DNA from: Paludibacteraceae bacterium
GTDB taxonomy: Bacteria; Bacteroidota; Bacteroidia; Bacteroidales; Paludibacteraceae
Direction of reading: 5' to 3'
NCBI GenBank assembly: GCA_018055865.1
Contig: JAGPGR010000061.1
Span: forward strand, 1 to 8,894
DNA: 8,894 nt
This document shows, one piece after another, positions 1 through 6,289 of the stretch; position 1 is the stretch's first letter, and each line of letters begins with the position of its first letter. The notes beneath the pieces were generated by a model that was not told where the DNA came from, did no database searches, and saw nothing but the letters and a program-made list of their open reading frames with translations. A program made the translations under genes and the position numbers.

Positions 1-678
1 ATAATAAATACCTACCCCGATAAAAATCACCGAAACTGCCCGACGAAACCACAGTTCAAAAGTTTTAATTTGATTGTAAAGTTTCCCTACATTACCCACT
101 GCATAAGCCAGCAACCAGGCAAAAATAATCACAGGCAAACCTGTGGCAATGGCAAAAAGTACAGGCAAATATAGCCCGCTGGCACTTGCAACTGTTATTG
201 GTATTAGCATTACAAAATATAATACACCGCTATACGGACAAAAAGCCAGCGCGAAAACCATTCCCAGCAGTAAAGTACTCCAGTAACTGCTTTTACTTTT
301 CTCTCCAATTTTATCAGTTAAGCCTGAGAATCCGGGTAATTTGATTTTAATTACATCGAGCATAAACAATCCGATCAGAATCATAACCGGTCCCAATAAC
401 TTTTCGCCCCAGCCCTGAAACAGCATGGAAACATTCATTTTGCTCGCACCGAAAAAAATGATAAGTGCCAGGCCGGTATAGCTTATCGCTCTTCCAAGCG
501 TATAAACCAATCCACTGATAAATACCCGTTTGCTGTCTTTCAGGTCGCGACTTATAAACCCGATAGCAGAAATGTTAGTAGCCAATGGGCAGGGACTGAT
601 AGCGGTCATCAGTCCCAGAATGATAGCGGTGATAAAACTGTATTGAGTGTTATCTAAAATTGATTGCAATATCTCCAT
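1..678 (-). CDS. arsG: ArsG-family CcdA-like membrane permease (3' end missing)
   Basis: This is a polytopic inner-membrane protein of the CcdA/DsbD-like fold, as found in ArsG, the proposed efflux permease for trivalent aromatic aminoarsenicals. Translating the reverse strand from the ATG at 678 gives 226 residues with no stop before the window edge. Hydrophobic segments lie near residues 13-35, 53-77, 95-110, 132-165 and 168-196, with another at 213-226 as the frame leaves the window. Two Cys-Pro sites typical of CcdA-like proteins are visible: SPCPLATN with Cys30, and AFCPYSG with Cys147. The usual family length is about 230-240 residues, so only a short C-terminus is missing. It begins 29 bases after the arsF stop and is the last gene seen in the arsR cluster. 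Known of the family: ArsG exports organoarsenicals, while CcdA passes electrons across the membrane through such a cysteine pair. A plain CcdA-type thiol carrier is therefore the main alternative. Confidence 0.85.
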   Translation of the reverse strand, partial: MEILQSILDNTQYSFITAIILGLMTAISPCPLATNISAIGFISRDLKDSKRVFISGLVYTLGRAISYTGLALIIFFGASKMNVSMLFQGWGEKLLGPVMILIGLFMLDVIKIKLPGFSGLTDKIGEKSKSSYWSTLLLGMVFALAFCPYSGVLYFVMLIPITVASASGLYLPVLFAIATGLPVIIFAWLLAYAVGNVGKLYNQIKTFELWFRRAVSVIFIGVGIYY

Positions 679-707
679 GCTTCAATTGAAAATTTATAAA
701 ATGCATA

Positions 708-1130
708 TTACAAAAGCGGATCTATCGCATTTTTTATTTCTTCTTTCAATTTTTCGGGCTTGCTACGTGCATACATAAAACCTTTATCCGTTAGGTCCAC
801 TCGCTGAGCGTTAGACACAACAAGCAACGCCTGACCTTCTGCCTGACATTTTTGTGCAATAGTTTTACTATTCTCATCATCGAGATTGACACTGGTGAAC
901 GTGATTTTTCCTGATTTTTGTTGTTCCGGATACATTTCAGCAAGTGATTTCCTGGTCACTTCTTCTACAGCGTTGCAAGTGATGCACCGACGGGTATAGT
1001 GGAAATAATACACTTCCACTTTTGAGGAAACTTCTTTGGTTGCTTTTGGCGTTTTTTTGGTTTGAGCGTCGCATGACATGCTTCCCAGGACTATGGAAAG
1101 CATCACACTGAAAATAGCAAATCTTTTCAT
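708..1130 (-). CDS. arsF: ArsF-family exported thioredoxin-like CxxC protein
   Basis: This is a small exported protein of 140 residues matching the ArsF family, annotated as a subunit acting on nitrophenyl (nitroaromatic arsenical) compounds. Residues 1-20 form a signal sequence: MKRF, then a hydrophobic core, then SMSC at 17-20. Cys20 could be a lipidation site, although the lipobox is weak and cleavage near AQ at 22-23 is possible. The mature part has a redox-like CITC motif (Cys49, Cys52) and a lone Cys95. The VNLDDE stretch near 81-86 and the predicted alternating strands and helices suggest a thioredoxin-like fold. It lies 22 bases after the small thioredoxin gene and 29 before arsG, all on one strand, which implies one operon under ArsR control. 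No flavin-binding motif is visible, so calling it a nitroreductase by itself goes beyond the sequence. A periplasmic electron-passing or arsenical-binding role is an equally good reading. Confidence 0.8.
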   Translation of the reverse strand: MKRFAIFSVMLSIVLGSMSCDAQTKKTPKATKEVSSKVEVYYFHYTRRCITCNAVEEVTRKSLAEMYPEQQKSGKITFTSVNLDDENSKTIAQKCQAEGQALLVVSNAQRVDLTDKGFMYARSKPEKLKEEIKNAIDPLL

Positions 1131-1152
1131 GTTGAGTTTTTTGTTAATAGAA

Positions 1153-1392
1153 TTATTCGTATTTTGACAATATTGCTTTGATTTCGCCTGCTGAAGGAAT
1201 GCGTCCTTTTATTTCTACCTTACCATTCACCACCAAAGCAGGAGTTGACATTACATTGAATTTCATTATTTCCATAATGTCTTCTACTTTCGATATTTCG
1301 GCTGAAAGTCCATTTTGTTCTACTACCTCGCGGGTTATTTTTTCGAGTGATTTGCACTTTGGGCAGCCTGTGCCCAGAATTTGAATGTTCAT
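1153..1392 (-). CDS. Small cytosolic thioredoxin (TM0996/MTH895 type; arsE position)
   Basis: This is a 79-residue redox protein of the minimal thioredoxin/glutaredoxin-like family known from TM0996 and MTH895. The active site is GCPKC (Cys10, Cys13) right after the first strand. The cis-proline motif follows as STPALVVNG, with Pro51, and the C-terminal helix reads EIKAILSKYE. There is no signal sequence, so it should act in the cytosol. It sits 31 bases downstream of arsR and 22 upstream of arsF on the same strand. In arsEFG-type clusters a small protein occupies this place and may be the one called arsE, but I am not sure of that name and leave the symbol empty. Likely role, by inference: it supplies electrons to the membrane protein ArsG or to arsenical reduction. 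The open frame on the opposite strand here is a shadow. Confidence 0.85.
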   Translation of the reverse strand: MNIQILGTGCPKCKSLEKITREVVEQNGLSAEISKVEDIMEIMKFNVMSTPALVVNGKVEIKGRIPSAGEIKAILSKYE

Positions 1393-1423
1393 TTTAAAAT
1401 TTGATTTTGAGAGTTTGAAAAGC

Positions 1424-1756
1424 TTAATTACAACATCGTATTTTTTCTTTGTTTAACGCAAAAAAAGTTTCGAAATAGGCCTGAGCCTTTTCCCAATTTT
1501 CTTTGTTAATGCAGTATTTAACTTTGGGTGTCTCTATTTCTCCCTGAATGAGGCCTGCATCTTTCAATTCTTTTAAATGTTGTGAAACAGTTGCTTTTGC
1601 AATGGGTAGTTCATTATGAATTTCGCCGAAATAGCAACAATCCAATGAAGATAAATATTCAAGTATTGTAATACGCGCCGGATGCCCCATAGCCTTAGCA
1701 AATCGGGCAAGTTGCTCGTTATCAATTGTATAATCTTTATTTCTACTGGTATTCAT
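1424..1756 (-). CDS. arsR: ArsR/SmtB-family arsenic-responsive repressor
   Basis: This is a winged helix-turn-helix repressor of 110 residues. GHPARITILEYL (25-36) is the ArsR-family helix that follows the N-terminus, and IAKATVSQHLKELKDAGLI (52-70) is the recognition helix region; the wing follows with IETPKVKYCI. Cysteine pairs Cys40-Cys41 (before YFGEI) and Cys108-Cys109 (in the C-terminal RCCN), plus Cys82, are candidates for binding trivalent arsenic. I place the start at the ATG at 1756, not the in-frame ATG at 1795. The promoter's -7 box lies at 1781-1788 and transcription should begin near 1775, so the longer form would start upstream of its own mRNA. No Shine-Dalgarno site is seen, as usual in this phylum. 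It is the first gene of the cluster and probably controls itself and the three genes after it, released by arsenite or a trivalent organoarsenical. Confidence 0.9.
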   Translation of the reverse strand: MNTSRNKDYTIDNEQLARFAKAMGHPARITILEYLSSLDCCYFGEIHNELPIAKATVSQHLKELKDAGLIQGEIETPKVKYCINKENWEKAQAYFETFFALNKEKIRCCN

Positions 1757-1775
1757 GTTGATATAATTAATTTTA

Positions 1776-1793
1776 GTTCGCAAAACTACGAAC
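1776..1793. promoter_or_regulatory. Probable ArsR operator
   Basis: An interrupted palindrome, GTTCG-N8-CGAAC, lies 19 bases upstream of the arsR start (between the ATG at 1756 and position 1776). The arms match at all five positions, and one further pair inside the spacer also matches. The size and symmetry suit a dimeric ArsR-family repressor. Its spacer coincides with the -7 box of the arsR promoter, so binding would block RNA polymerase directly. The assignment rests on position and symmetry, not on a measured site. Confidence 0.6.
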
Positions 1794-1810
1794 AATATTC
1801 TAAACTACAA
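1781..1810 (-). promoter_or_regulatory. arsR operon promoter (Bacteroidota type)
   Basis: On the minus strand, TAGTTTTG (1788-1781) is an exact match to the Bacteroidota -7 consensus TAnnTTTG. A TTG (1810-1808) lies 19 bases before it in the place of the -33 element. Transcription should start near 1775, giving a leader of about 19 bases to the ATG at 1756. This placement decides the arsR start, because the alternative ATG at 1795 lies upstream of the transcript. Confidence 0.65.
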
Positions 1811-1857
1811 TTATTTCCCACAAAAAAAGGGCCTTAATTTTTAAATAAACATAAAAA

Positions 1858-1882
1858 AAGCGCAAGAAAACATCCTGCGCTT
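1858..1882 (-). terminator. Rho-independent terminator of the nitroreductase gene
   Basis: A 7-base-pair stem, AAGCGCA/TGCGCTT, with an 11-base loop is followed on the minus strand by a run of T (positions 1859-1853). It begins 58 bases after the stop of the gene at 1940-2593. It ends that transcript before the arsR promoter, so the two minus-strand units are probably separate. Confidence 0.75.
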
Positions 1883-1939
1883 GTTTAATAAAGCTTCTCT
1901 ATTTTTTTTGAAAGAATAGTGAAGGTTCTAATTTATCTT

Positions 1940-2593
1940 TTACTTTTTGGTATATCCAACCGGATGATTCAGCCAAATGATTTGTGAATTCGTTAGATTT
2001 AGTTCTTTGCGTAGTTCGTCGTGGTTCATATAGGCGCGCGGACGGGTTCCGAGTGCGGCAGCTGCACAAAGAATCGAAATATTCTGCGATACAATTCCGG
2101 CATCGAGCGCGCTCATATCCCGAAGGCGTTTGTTCGCTTCGTCGTTACCCGGCACATAACTTTTGTAGCGTGATAAATCGGCTACTAAAAGCAACAATAC
2201 TGGCGCATCATTGGGTCGGTTGCCGTTCATAAGCGGACGTAAATCCTTTTTTGCAACTTGCCTGAGCTCTTTTTTAGCTGCATCGTACAAATAAACACCA
2301 TCAGCCCGGCAAACATACACGTCTATATCCTGCGAATTCATGGCAGAAGGTGCTGTTTTTTTGCCATTTTGTGGCCGGTTGATGCCGTTGGCAGCCCACA
2401 GCAAATCAGATAAATCCTGAAGGGATAAATCTTTGCTTTGGTATTCGTTGGTCGATTGCCGGTTTTGAAATGCTTTCATCACATCGGTTTTCCGGCTTGC
2501 AGAAGGCTCTCCGAGTCTGATGGATTTAGTTGCCTGAGCAAATACACTGATTGTAAGGCAAAAAGATAAAATTAAGAAAACTGTTCGTTTCAT
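1940..2593 (-). CDS. Exported nitroreductase-family (SagB/ThcOx-like) FMN protein
   Basis: This is a 217-residue protein of the nitroreductase fold, close to the SagB/ThcOx-like branch often seen in Bacteroidota. Residues 1-20 form a clear Sec signal ending in VFAQ, so the mature protein should be periplasmic. The NRQSTNEY segment (44-51) corresponds to the family's N-terminal flavin-phosphate-binding Arg/Ser region. LSLQDLSDLLWAANGIN (56-72) and TAPSAMNSQ (80-88) are typical of this branch. DAGIVSQNISILCAAAALG (164-182) is the conserved core helix, and the protein ends with the NHPVGY signature. FMN binding and NAD(P)H- or thiol-driven reduction are family properties; the substrate is unknown. 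NAD(P)H is not expected in the periplasm, so its electron source is an open question. It lies upstream of the arsR cluster on the same strand but has its own terminator and a likely promoter near 2625. The start at 2593 fits the signal peptide. Confidence 0.85.
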   Translation of the reverse strand: MKRTVFLILSFCLTISVFAQATKSIRLGEPSASRKTDVMKAFQNRQSTNEYQSKDLSLQDLSDLLWAANGINRPQNGKKTAPSAMNSQDIDVYVCRADGVYLYDAAKKELRQVAKKDLRPLMNGNRPNDAPVLLLLVADLSRYKSYVPGNDEANKRLRDMSALDAGIVSQNISILCAAAALGTRPRAYMNHDELRKELNLTNSQIIWLNHPVGYTKK

Positions 2594-2624
2594 GTTTTGT
2601 AAAAAATTAAAGGATTAGAAAAAA

Positions 2625-2632
2625 CAAAAATA
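2625..2632 (-). promoter_or_regulatory. Likely -7 box for the nitroreductase gene
   Basis: Minus-strand TATTTTTG matches TAnnTTTG exactly and would start transcription near 2619, about 26 bases before the ATG at 2593. No convincing -33 TTTG is found at the right distance; that stretch is T-rich. The A+T-rich background makes chance matches possible. Confidence 0.4.
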
Positions 2633-2683
2633 GATAAAAATGAGCAGATTAAAAAAAATCTTTTATCAGGAGAATTCATTTCG

Positions 2684-2717
2684 TTTGTTTCCCGTCGGGG
2701 AATTTGTCTTATCTTTG
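2684..2717 (+). promoter_or_regulatory. Promoter of the DUF72 gene, abutting its ATG
   Basis: TATCTTTG at 2710-2717 matches the TAnnTTTG consensus exactly. A TTTG at 2684-2687 lies 22 bases upstream, slightly more than the usual 19-21. Transcription would start about 5-7 bases after 2717, that is at or next to the ATG at 2723, leaving almost no leader. Confidence 0.5.
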
Positions 2718-2722
2718 CCTTT

Positions 2723-3607
2723 ATGAAATTTGGAAAAGTGGAAATACCTTATTTGGTGGACTTCACCCTGCCTGCTGATCATCCGGCAACCGCAAACGTG
2801 CTTCCCGGTGCAAAAAGTGATGAATTTAACGTGTACGTAGGGTGTGCAAGGTGGAGCAAATCGGATCTGAAAGGATTTTATCCGCGCGGCACCAAAGACG
2901 AACTCACTTATTATTCTACCCAATTTAACTCCATCGAACTGAATGCTACCTATTACACGCAGCCTTCGGACGGACAGGTAATCAGATGGAGAGATAAAAC
3001 TCCGGCAGATTTCAGGTTTTTCCCGAAAATAACGAATTCCATCAGTCATTACCGCAGACTGCTGAACGTCAATCAATTGACTGATGCTTTTTGTGATGCA
3101 GTCATCCATTTCGAAGAAAAACTCGGAACAGTATTTCTTCAACTGAATAATCAGTTTTCACCCCGTGAATTTACAAAACTGGCAGCCTTCGTTGAATATT
3201 TTCCCAAATCCATTCCGTTGGCTGTGGAAGTTCGCAATGAGCAATGGTTTTCGGACCCGCAGACTTGGGATGAATTTTGCTCACTACTCCAAAGCAACAA
3301 CGTTACAAATCTGATAACCGATACTGCAGGCAGAAGAGATTTGCTGCATCAACGGCTCACCACTTCTTCGGCTTTCATCCGTTTTACAGGCAGTAATATC
3401 TACGAAATAGACTATCTGCGAATGGATGAATGGCTGGAACGAATCGGGAAATGGCAAAAAAGAGGACTGAAAAACCTGTTCTTTTTCATTCATCAAAACA
3501 TGGAAGCCTCCTCTCCTTTCCTGGCATCTTATTTCATCGAAAAAGTCAATTCGATGTTTGGAAAATCGATGCATGTTCCGGTAAAGTTGGAAAAAACACA
3601 CAGATAA
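2723..3607 (+). CDS. DUF72 (YecE-like) TIM-barrel protein
   Basis: This is a 294-residue protein of the DUF72/YecE family, predicted to be a cytosolic TIM barrel whose biochemical role is not established. Family motifs appear in order: VYVGCARW (37-44), FYPRGTKDELTYYSTQFNSIELNATYY (52-78), the KTPADFRFFPK segment (92-102), VFLQLNNQFS (137-146), LAVEVRNEQW (166-175), FIRFTGSN (218-225), and a C-terminal FFFIHQN (253-259) where many homologues have a DUF72 Asn-rich motif. The length is at the upper end for the family because of an extra N-terminal segment of about 35 residues that I recall as typical of Bacteroidales members. No other Met occurs before residue 234, so the start at 2723 is secure on sequence grounds, even though the promoter lies directly against it. 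It appears to be transcribed alone, with 182 bases before recJ. Confidence 0.88.
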   Translation: MKFGKVEIPYLVDFTLPADHPATANVLPGAKSDEFNVYVGCARWSKSDLKGFYPRGTKDELTYYSTQFNSIELNATYYTQPSDGQVIRWRDKTPADFRFFPKITNSISHYRRLLNVNQLTDAFCDAVIHFEEKLGTVFLQLNNQFSPREFTKLAAFVEYFPKSIPLAVEVRNEQWFSDPQTWDEFCSLLQSNNVTNLITDTAGRRDLLHQRLTTSSAFIRFTGSNIYEIDYLRMDEWLERIGKWQKRGLKNLFFFIHQNMEASSPFLASYFIEKVNSMFGKSMHVPVKLEKTHR

Positions 3608-3789
3608 AAGTTTTATTTTTTTTGATAATAATTAACAACAAAATTTCACTATCTTTATGAACGATTATAAGTGATAAGGTGTTATAGAAAAAAGATTGTT
3701 TGATGGGTGGATTATTGGTTGAAACGAGGTGATGATTTGACATTGAAATGCAACGGCATTTCGACCTGAAGGGAATAATAATAAACAAA

Positions 3790-5523
3790 ATGATAAATAA
3801 ATGGATTTACTCGGAACTAACCGACGAACAAAATGAAATCAAAAACAAACTAGCCAATGAATTAAGTATCAGCCCGGTTTTAGCAAAACTTCTTGTGCAG
3901 CGGGGCATTGTAACCTTTGATGATGCCCGCTCTTTTTTCCGTCCGGATTTGAATGATTTGCATGATCCTTTCCTGATGAAAGACATGGACAAAGCGGTAG
4001 AAAGACTGACAAAGGCAATGCAACGGAATGAAAAGATACTAATTTACGGCGATTATGATGTGGATGGAACAACCTCTGTTTCATTAGTTTACAGATTTTT
4101 GGTCAAGTTTTATTCCAATCTTGATTTCTACATTCCCGATCGTTACAACGAAGGTTATGGCATTTCCATTAAAGGAATTGACTTTGCTGCTCAAAACAAT
4201 TTCAAGCTGATAATAGCCCTGGATTGTGGCATTAAGGCTGTCGAAAAAATAAAATATGCCAAAACACTTGGTGTTGATTTTATCATTTGCGATCATCACA
4301 ATCCCGACGACGAACTTCCTCCGGCGGTAGCAGTTCTTGACACTAAAAGAAATGACTGCACCTATCCTTACAAACATCTTTCGGGCTGTGGAGTCGGCTT
4401 CAAACTGATGCAGGCTTTCGCCATGGAGAACAACATCCATTTCGAAGAACTCATTCCCCTGCTGGATTTACTTGCACTGAGCATTGCTTCGGACATTGTA
4501 CCTATTACCGGCGAAAACCGCATTCTTGCCTTTTTCGGGCTGAAACAGCTTAATTCCAACCCCAGTACCGGTGTAAAAGCGATAATTGAAGTTTGCGGAC
4601 TGAAAGACCGTGAAATCACCATCAGCGACATCGTTTTCAAAATCGGACCTCGCATAAACGCTTCAGGACGTATGAAACTTGCCACAGAGGCAGTTGAGTT
4701 GATGGTATCGAGAGACTACAACTTTGCCTACGAACGCAGCGGCACCATCAATGAATACAACAACGACCGCAAAGACCTGGATAAAAACATCACCGACGAT
4801 GCCATAGCGATGATTCGTCTCGATGAAAGTTATGCCGAACGGAAATCCATTGTCGTGTATAAACCCGACTGGCACAAAGGAGTCATTGGTATCGTAGCAT
4901 CGCGTTTGGCCGAGGAGTATTACAAACCTTCGGTGGTGCTGACCGAATCCAACGGGTTTGCATCCGGTTCGGCCCGTTCGGTGCTGGGTTTTGACCTGTA
5001 CAAAGCTGTGGAATCATGCAAAGACCTGCTCGAAAACTTTGGCGGACACATGTACGCCGCCGGTCTGACCATGAAAACGGAGAATGTGGATGAATTCAGC
5101 CGCCGTTTTGAGAATTTTGTAGCCGAACACATTCAGGAAGATCAAACCTATCCGCAGATAGATATTGACGCTGTAATCGAATTCAAAGATATTACCCCGA
5201 AATTCTTCCGGGTTTTGAAGCAGTTCGGTCCTTACGGTCCGGGAAACATGAAACCAGTTTTTGAATCCAAAAATGTATACGATTACGGAAGCAGCCGTTT
5301 GGTAGGAAAAGATCAGGAACACCTTAAACTGGAACTGACCGACAGCAGCTCCGAAAATGTAATGAGTGGTATAGCATTTCGTATGCACGAATTCAACGAT
5401 CACCTCAAAGCACTGAATCCGCTCGATATTTGCTACACACTCGAAGAAAACACGTTCAACAACAACACTTCAATCCAACTGATGATTCGGGATATTAAGA
5501 AGGTGGAAATAAATGGAAAATAG
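3790..5523 (+). CDS. recJ: Single-stranded-DNA-specific exonuclease RecJ
   Basis: RecJ is a 5'-3' exonuclease on single-stranded DNA, used in RecF-pathway recombination, mismatch repair and stalled-fork processing in the cytosol. The 577-residue product has the DHH phosphoesterase motifs: DYDVDG (88-93), ALDCG at about 142-146, and the name-giving DHH (168-170). It continues with GCGVGFK and the LALSIASDIVP segment. The DHHA1 domain shows GSARS and GGHMYAAG (418-425), and the last hundred or so residues should form the OB-like domain. These keep the metal-binding residues expected of an active enzyme, and the length is normal for Bacteroidota. I chose the ATG at 3790, giving MINKWIYSEL, over the in-frame ATG at 3748, because the extra 14 residues look like leader sequence and RecJ proteins of this phylum begin near the Trp-Ile segment. 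It converges on tdk across a shared terminator. Confidence 0.96.
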   Translation: MINKWIYSELTDEQNEIKNKLANELSISPVLAKLLVQRGIVTFDDARSFFRPDLNDLHDPFLMKDMDKAVERLTKAMQRNEKILIYGDYDVDGTTSVSLVYRFLVKFYSNLDFYIPDRYNEGYGISIKGIDFAAQNNFKLIIALDCGIKAVEKIKYAKTLGVDFIICDHHNPDDELPPAVAVLDTKRNDCTYPYKHLSGCGVGFKLMQAFAMENNIHFEELIPLLDLLALSIASDIVPITGENRILAFFGLKQLNSNPSTGVKAIIEVCGLKDREITISDIVFKIGPRINASGRMKLATEAVELMVSRDYNFAYERSGTINEYNNDRKDLDKNITDDAIAMIRLDESYAERKSIVVYKPDWHKGVIGIVASRLAEEYYKPSVVLTESNGFASGSARSVLGFDLYKAVESCKDLLENFGGHMYAAGLTMKTENVDEFSRRFENFVAEHIQEDQTYPQIDIDAVIEFKDITPKFFRVLKQFGPYGPGNMKPVFESKNVYDYGSSRLVGKDQEHLKLELTDSSSENVMSGIAFRMHEFNDHLKALNPLDICYTLEENTFNNNTSIQLMIRDIKKVEINGK

Positions 5524-5535
5524 TGGCATTATACT

Positions 5536-5566
5536 AAAAAGTGACAAGCGGGACTTGTCACTTTTT
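5536..5566. terminator. Two-way terminator between recJ and tdk
   Basis: An 8-base-pair stem GTGACAAG/CTTGTCAC (5541-5548 with 5554-5561) closes a 5-base loop CGGGA. It is extended by five A-T pairs, so both strands end in a T run (seven T on the plus strand from 5562, five on the minus strand). It lies 12 bases after the recJ stop and just after the tdk stop on the other strand, and should stop both transcripts. Confidence 0.92.
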
Positions 5567-5571
5567 TTGGA

Positions 5572-6150
5572 TTATTTTTTTGTGTAGTTATAACAATCGC
5601 GGCAAATAGGCTCATATTCAGTCATTTCGCCAAGCAACACCTGCTTATCGCCGGCTACCAGTCTGTGCGAAACGTATGCCAAAGCTCCGCATCGAACACA
5701 AATAGCGTGCACTTTGTACACATCGTCGGCTATGGCCATCAAAGCCGGCATAGGCCCGAACGGTGTACAACGGAAATCCATATCCAGTCCGGCCACAATG
5801 ACCCGAATGCCGCTGTTGGCCAATTGCTGGCACACATCCACCAAACCCTCGTCGAAAAACTGAGCCTCATCTATGCCAACCACATCCACCTCACTGGTCA
5901 TCAGCATGATGCTGCCCGAAGATTCCACAGGCGTGGAGCGAATGGTGGTACGGTCGTGCGAAACCACATCTTCTTCCGAGTAGCGGGTGTCAATTTTCGG
6001 TTTGAATATTTCTACCCGTAATTTCGCAAAATTGGCACGCTTCAATCTGCGAATGAGTTCCTCCGTTTTGCCCGAGAACATGGAACCACAAATGACTTCA
6101 ATACTTCCCCTTTTTACCTGGTTTGGATGATTTTGTTCTGAATAAATCAT
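5572..6150 (-). CDS. tdk: Thymidine kinase (type II, zinc-containing)
   Basis: This enzyme phosphorylates thymidine to dTMP with ATP in the cytosolic pyrimidine salvage pathway. The 192-residue product has the P-loop GSMFSGKT (22-29). [19 protein letters not shown] stretch (50-67) carries the Asp-Arg substrate-side motif. DEAQFF (94-99) contains Glu95 as the catalytic base. The zinc-binding cysteines are in CVRCG (Cys151, Cys154) and CRDC (Cys183, Cys186). The lasso loop that closes over thymidine lies between the zinc pairs. All key residues are present and the length is normal for the TK1-like bacterial family. The ATG at 6150 leaves an 18-residue segment before the first strand, usual for Bacteroidota homologues. 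It is transcribed alone, divergent from the unknown gene at 6290 and convergent with recJ. I found no clear promoter box for it in the 139-base divergent region. Confidence 0.97.
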   Translation of the reverse strand: MIYSEQNHPNQVKRGSIEVICGSMFSGKTEELIRRLKRANFAKLRVEIFKPKIDTRYSEEDVVSHDRTTIRSTPVESSGSIMLMTSEVDVVGIDEAQFFDEGLVDVCQQLANSGIRVIVAGLDMDFRCTPFGPMPALMAIADDVYKVHAICVRCGALAYVSHRLVAGDKQVLLGEMTEYEPICRDCYNYTKK

Positions 6151-6201
6151 TATTTAGTGAAAATTTGGTTTTTACTATGTTTTTTTCGATAGTTTAATTT
6201 G

Positions 6202-6209
6202 TATCTTTA
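6202..6209 (+). promoter_or_regulatory. Possible -7 box for the unknown gene and rsmI
   Basis: TATCTTTA differs from TAnnTTTG at one base and would start transcription near 6215, giving a leader of about 75 bases to the ATG at 6290. No good -33 TTTG is seen; a T run precedes it. It is supported mainly by its position in the divergent region with tdk. Confidence 0.3.
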
Positions 6210-6289
6210 CGGCTGTTTTGTTCTTGCACGTTTCATTCTACAAAAATAAAAAAAATACTGATATCGAACTCTTTTTAAGTAAAAAAGAT

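Noticed and set aside
1757..1795. Longer arsR start at the ATG at 1795
   Set aside because: It lies upstream of the predicted transcription start and overlaps the promoter and operator; the added residues do not look like the ArsR N-terminus.
1821..1846. AAGGGCCTT-like symmetry followed on the minus strand by a T run, as a second terminator
   Set aside because: The arms meet with no room for a loop; the hairpin at 1858-1882 is much better placed and formed.
2666..3142. 158-residue open frame on the minus strand
   Set aside because: It lies opposite the well-supported DUF72 gene, shows no recognisable motif, and has Cys/Ile/Ser-rich composition typical of an antisense shadow.
3605..3624. ATAAAAGTTTTAT plus T run after the DUF72 stop as a terminator
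   Set aside because: The stem is only five A-T pairs around a 3-base loop, which is too weak to call in such A+T-rich sequence. The remaining gap to recJ shows no clear promoter or RNA either.
3748..3789. Upstream in-frame start of recJ
   Set aside because: The extra 14 residues do not resemble RecJ N-termini, and the ATG at 3790 gives the expected beginning.
5014..5403. 129-residue minus-strand open frame inside recJ
   Set aside because: It is antisense to conserved RecJ domains and has no motifs or start signals.
5665..6021. 118-residue plus-strand open frame inside tdk
   Set aside because: It is His/Arg-rich and antisense to conserved thymidine kinase motifs, as expected for a shadow frame.
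6218..6289. Extension of the unknown gene to a TTG start at 6218
   Set aside because: TTG starts are rare in this phylum, the position is nearly at the predicted transcript start, and the added residues are Lys/Phe-rich leader-like sequence. The ATG at 6290 follows a purine-rich stretch.
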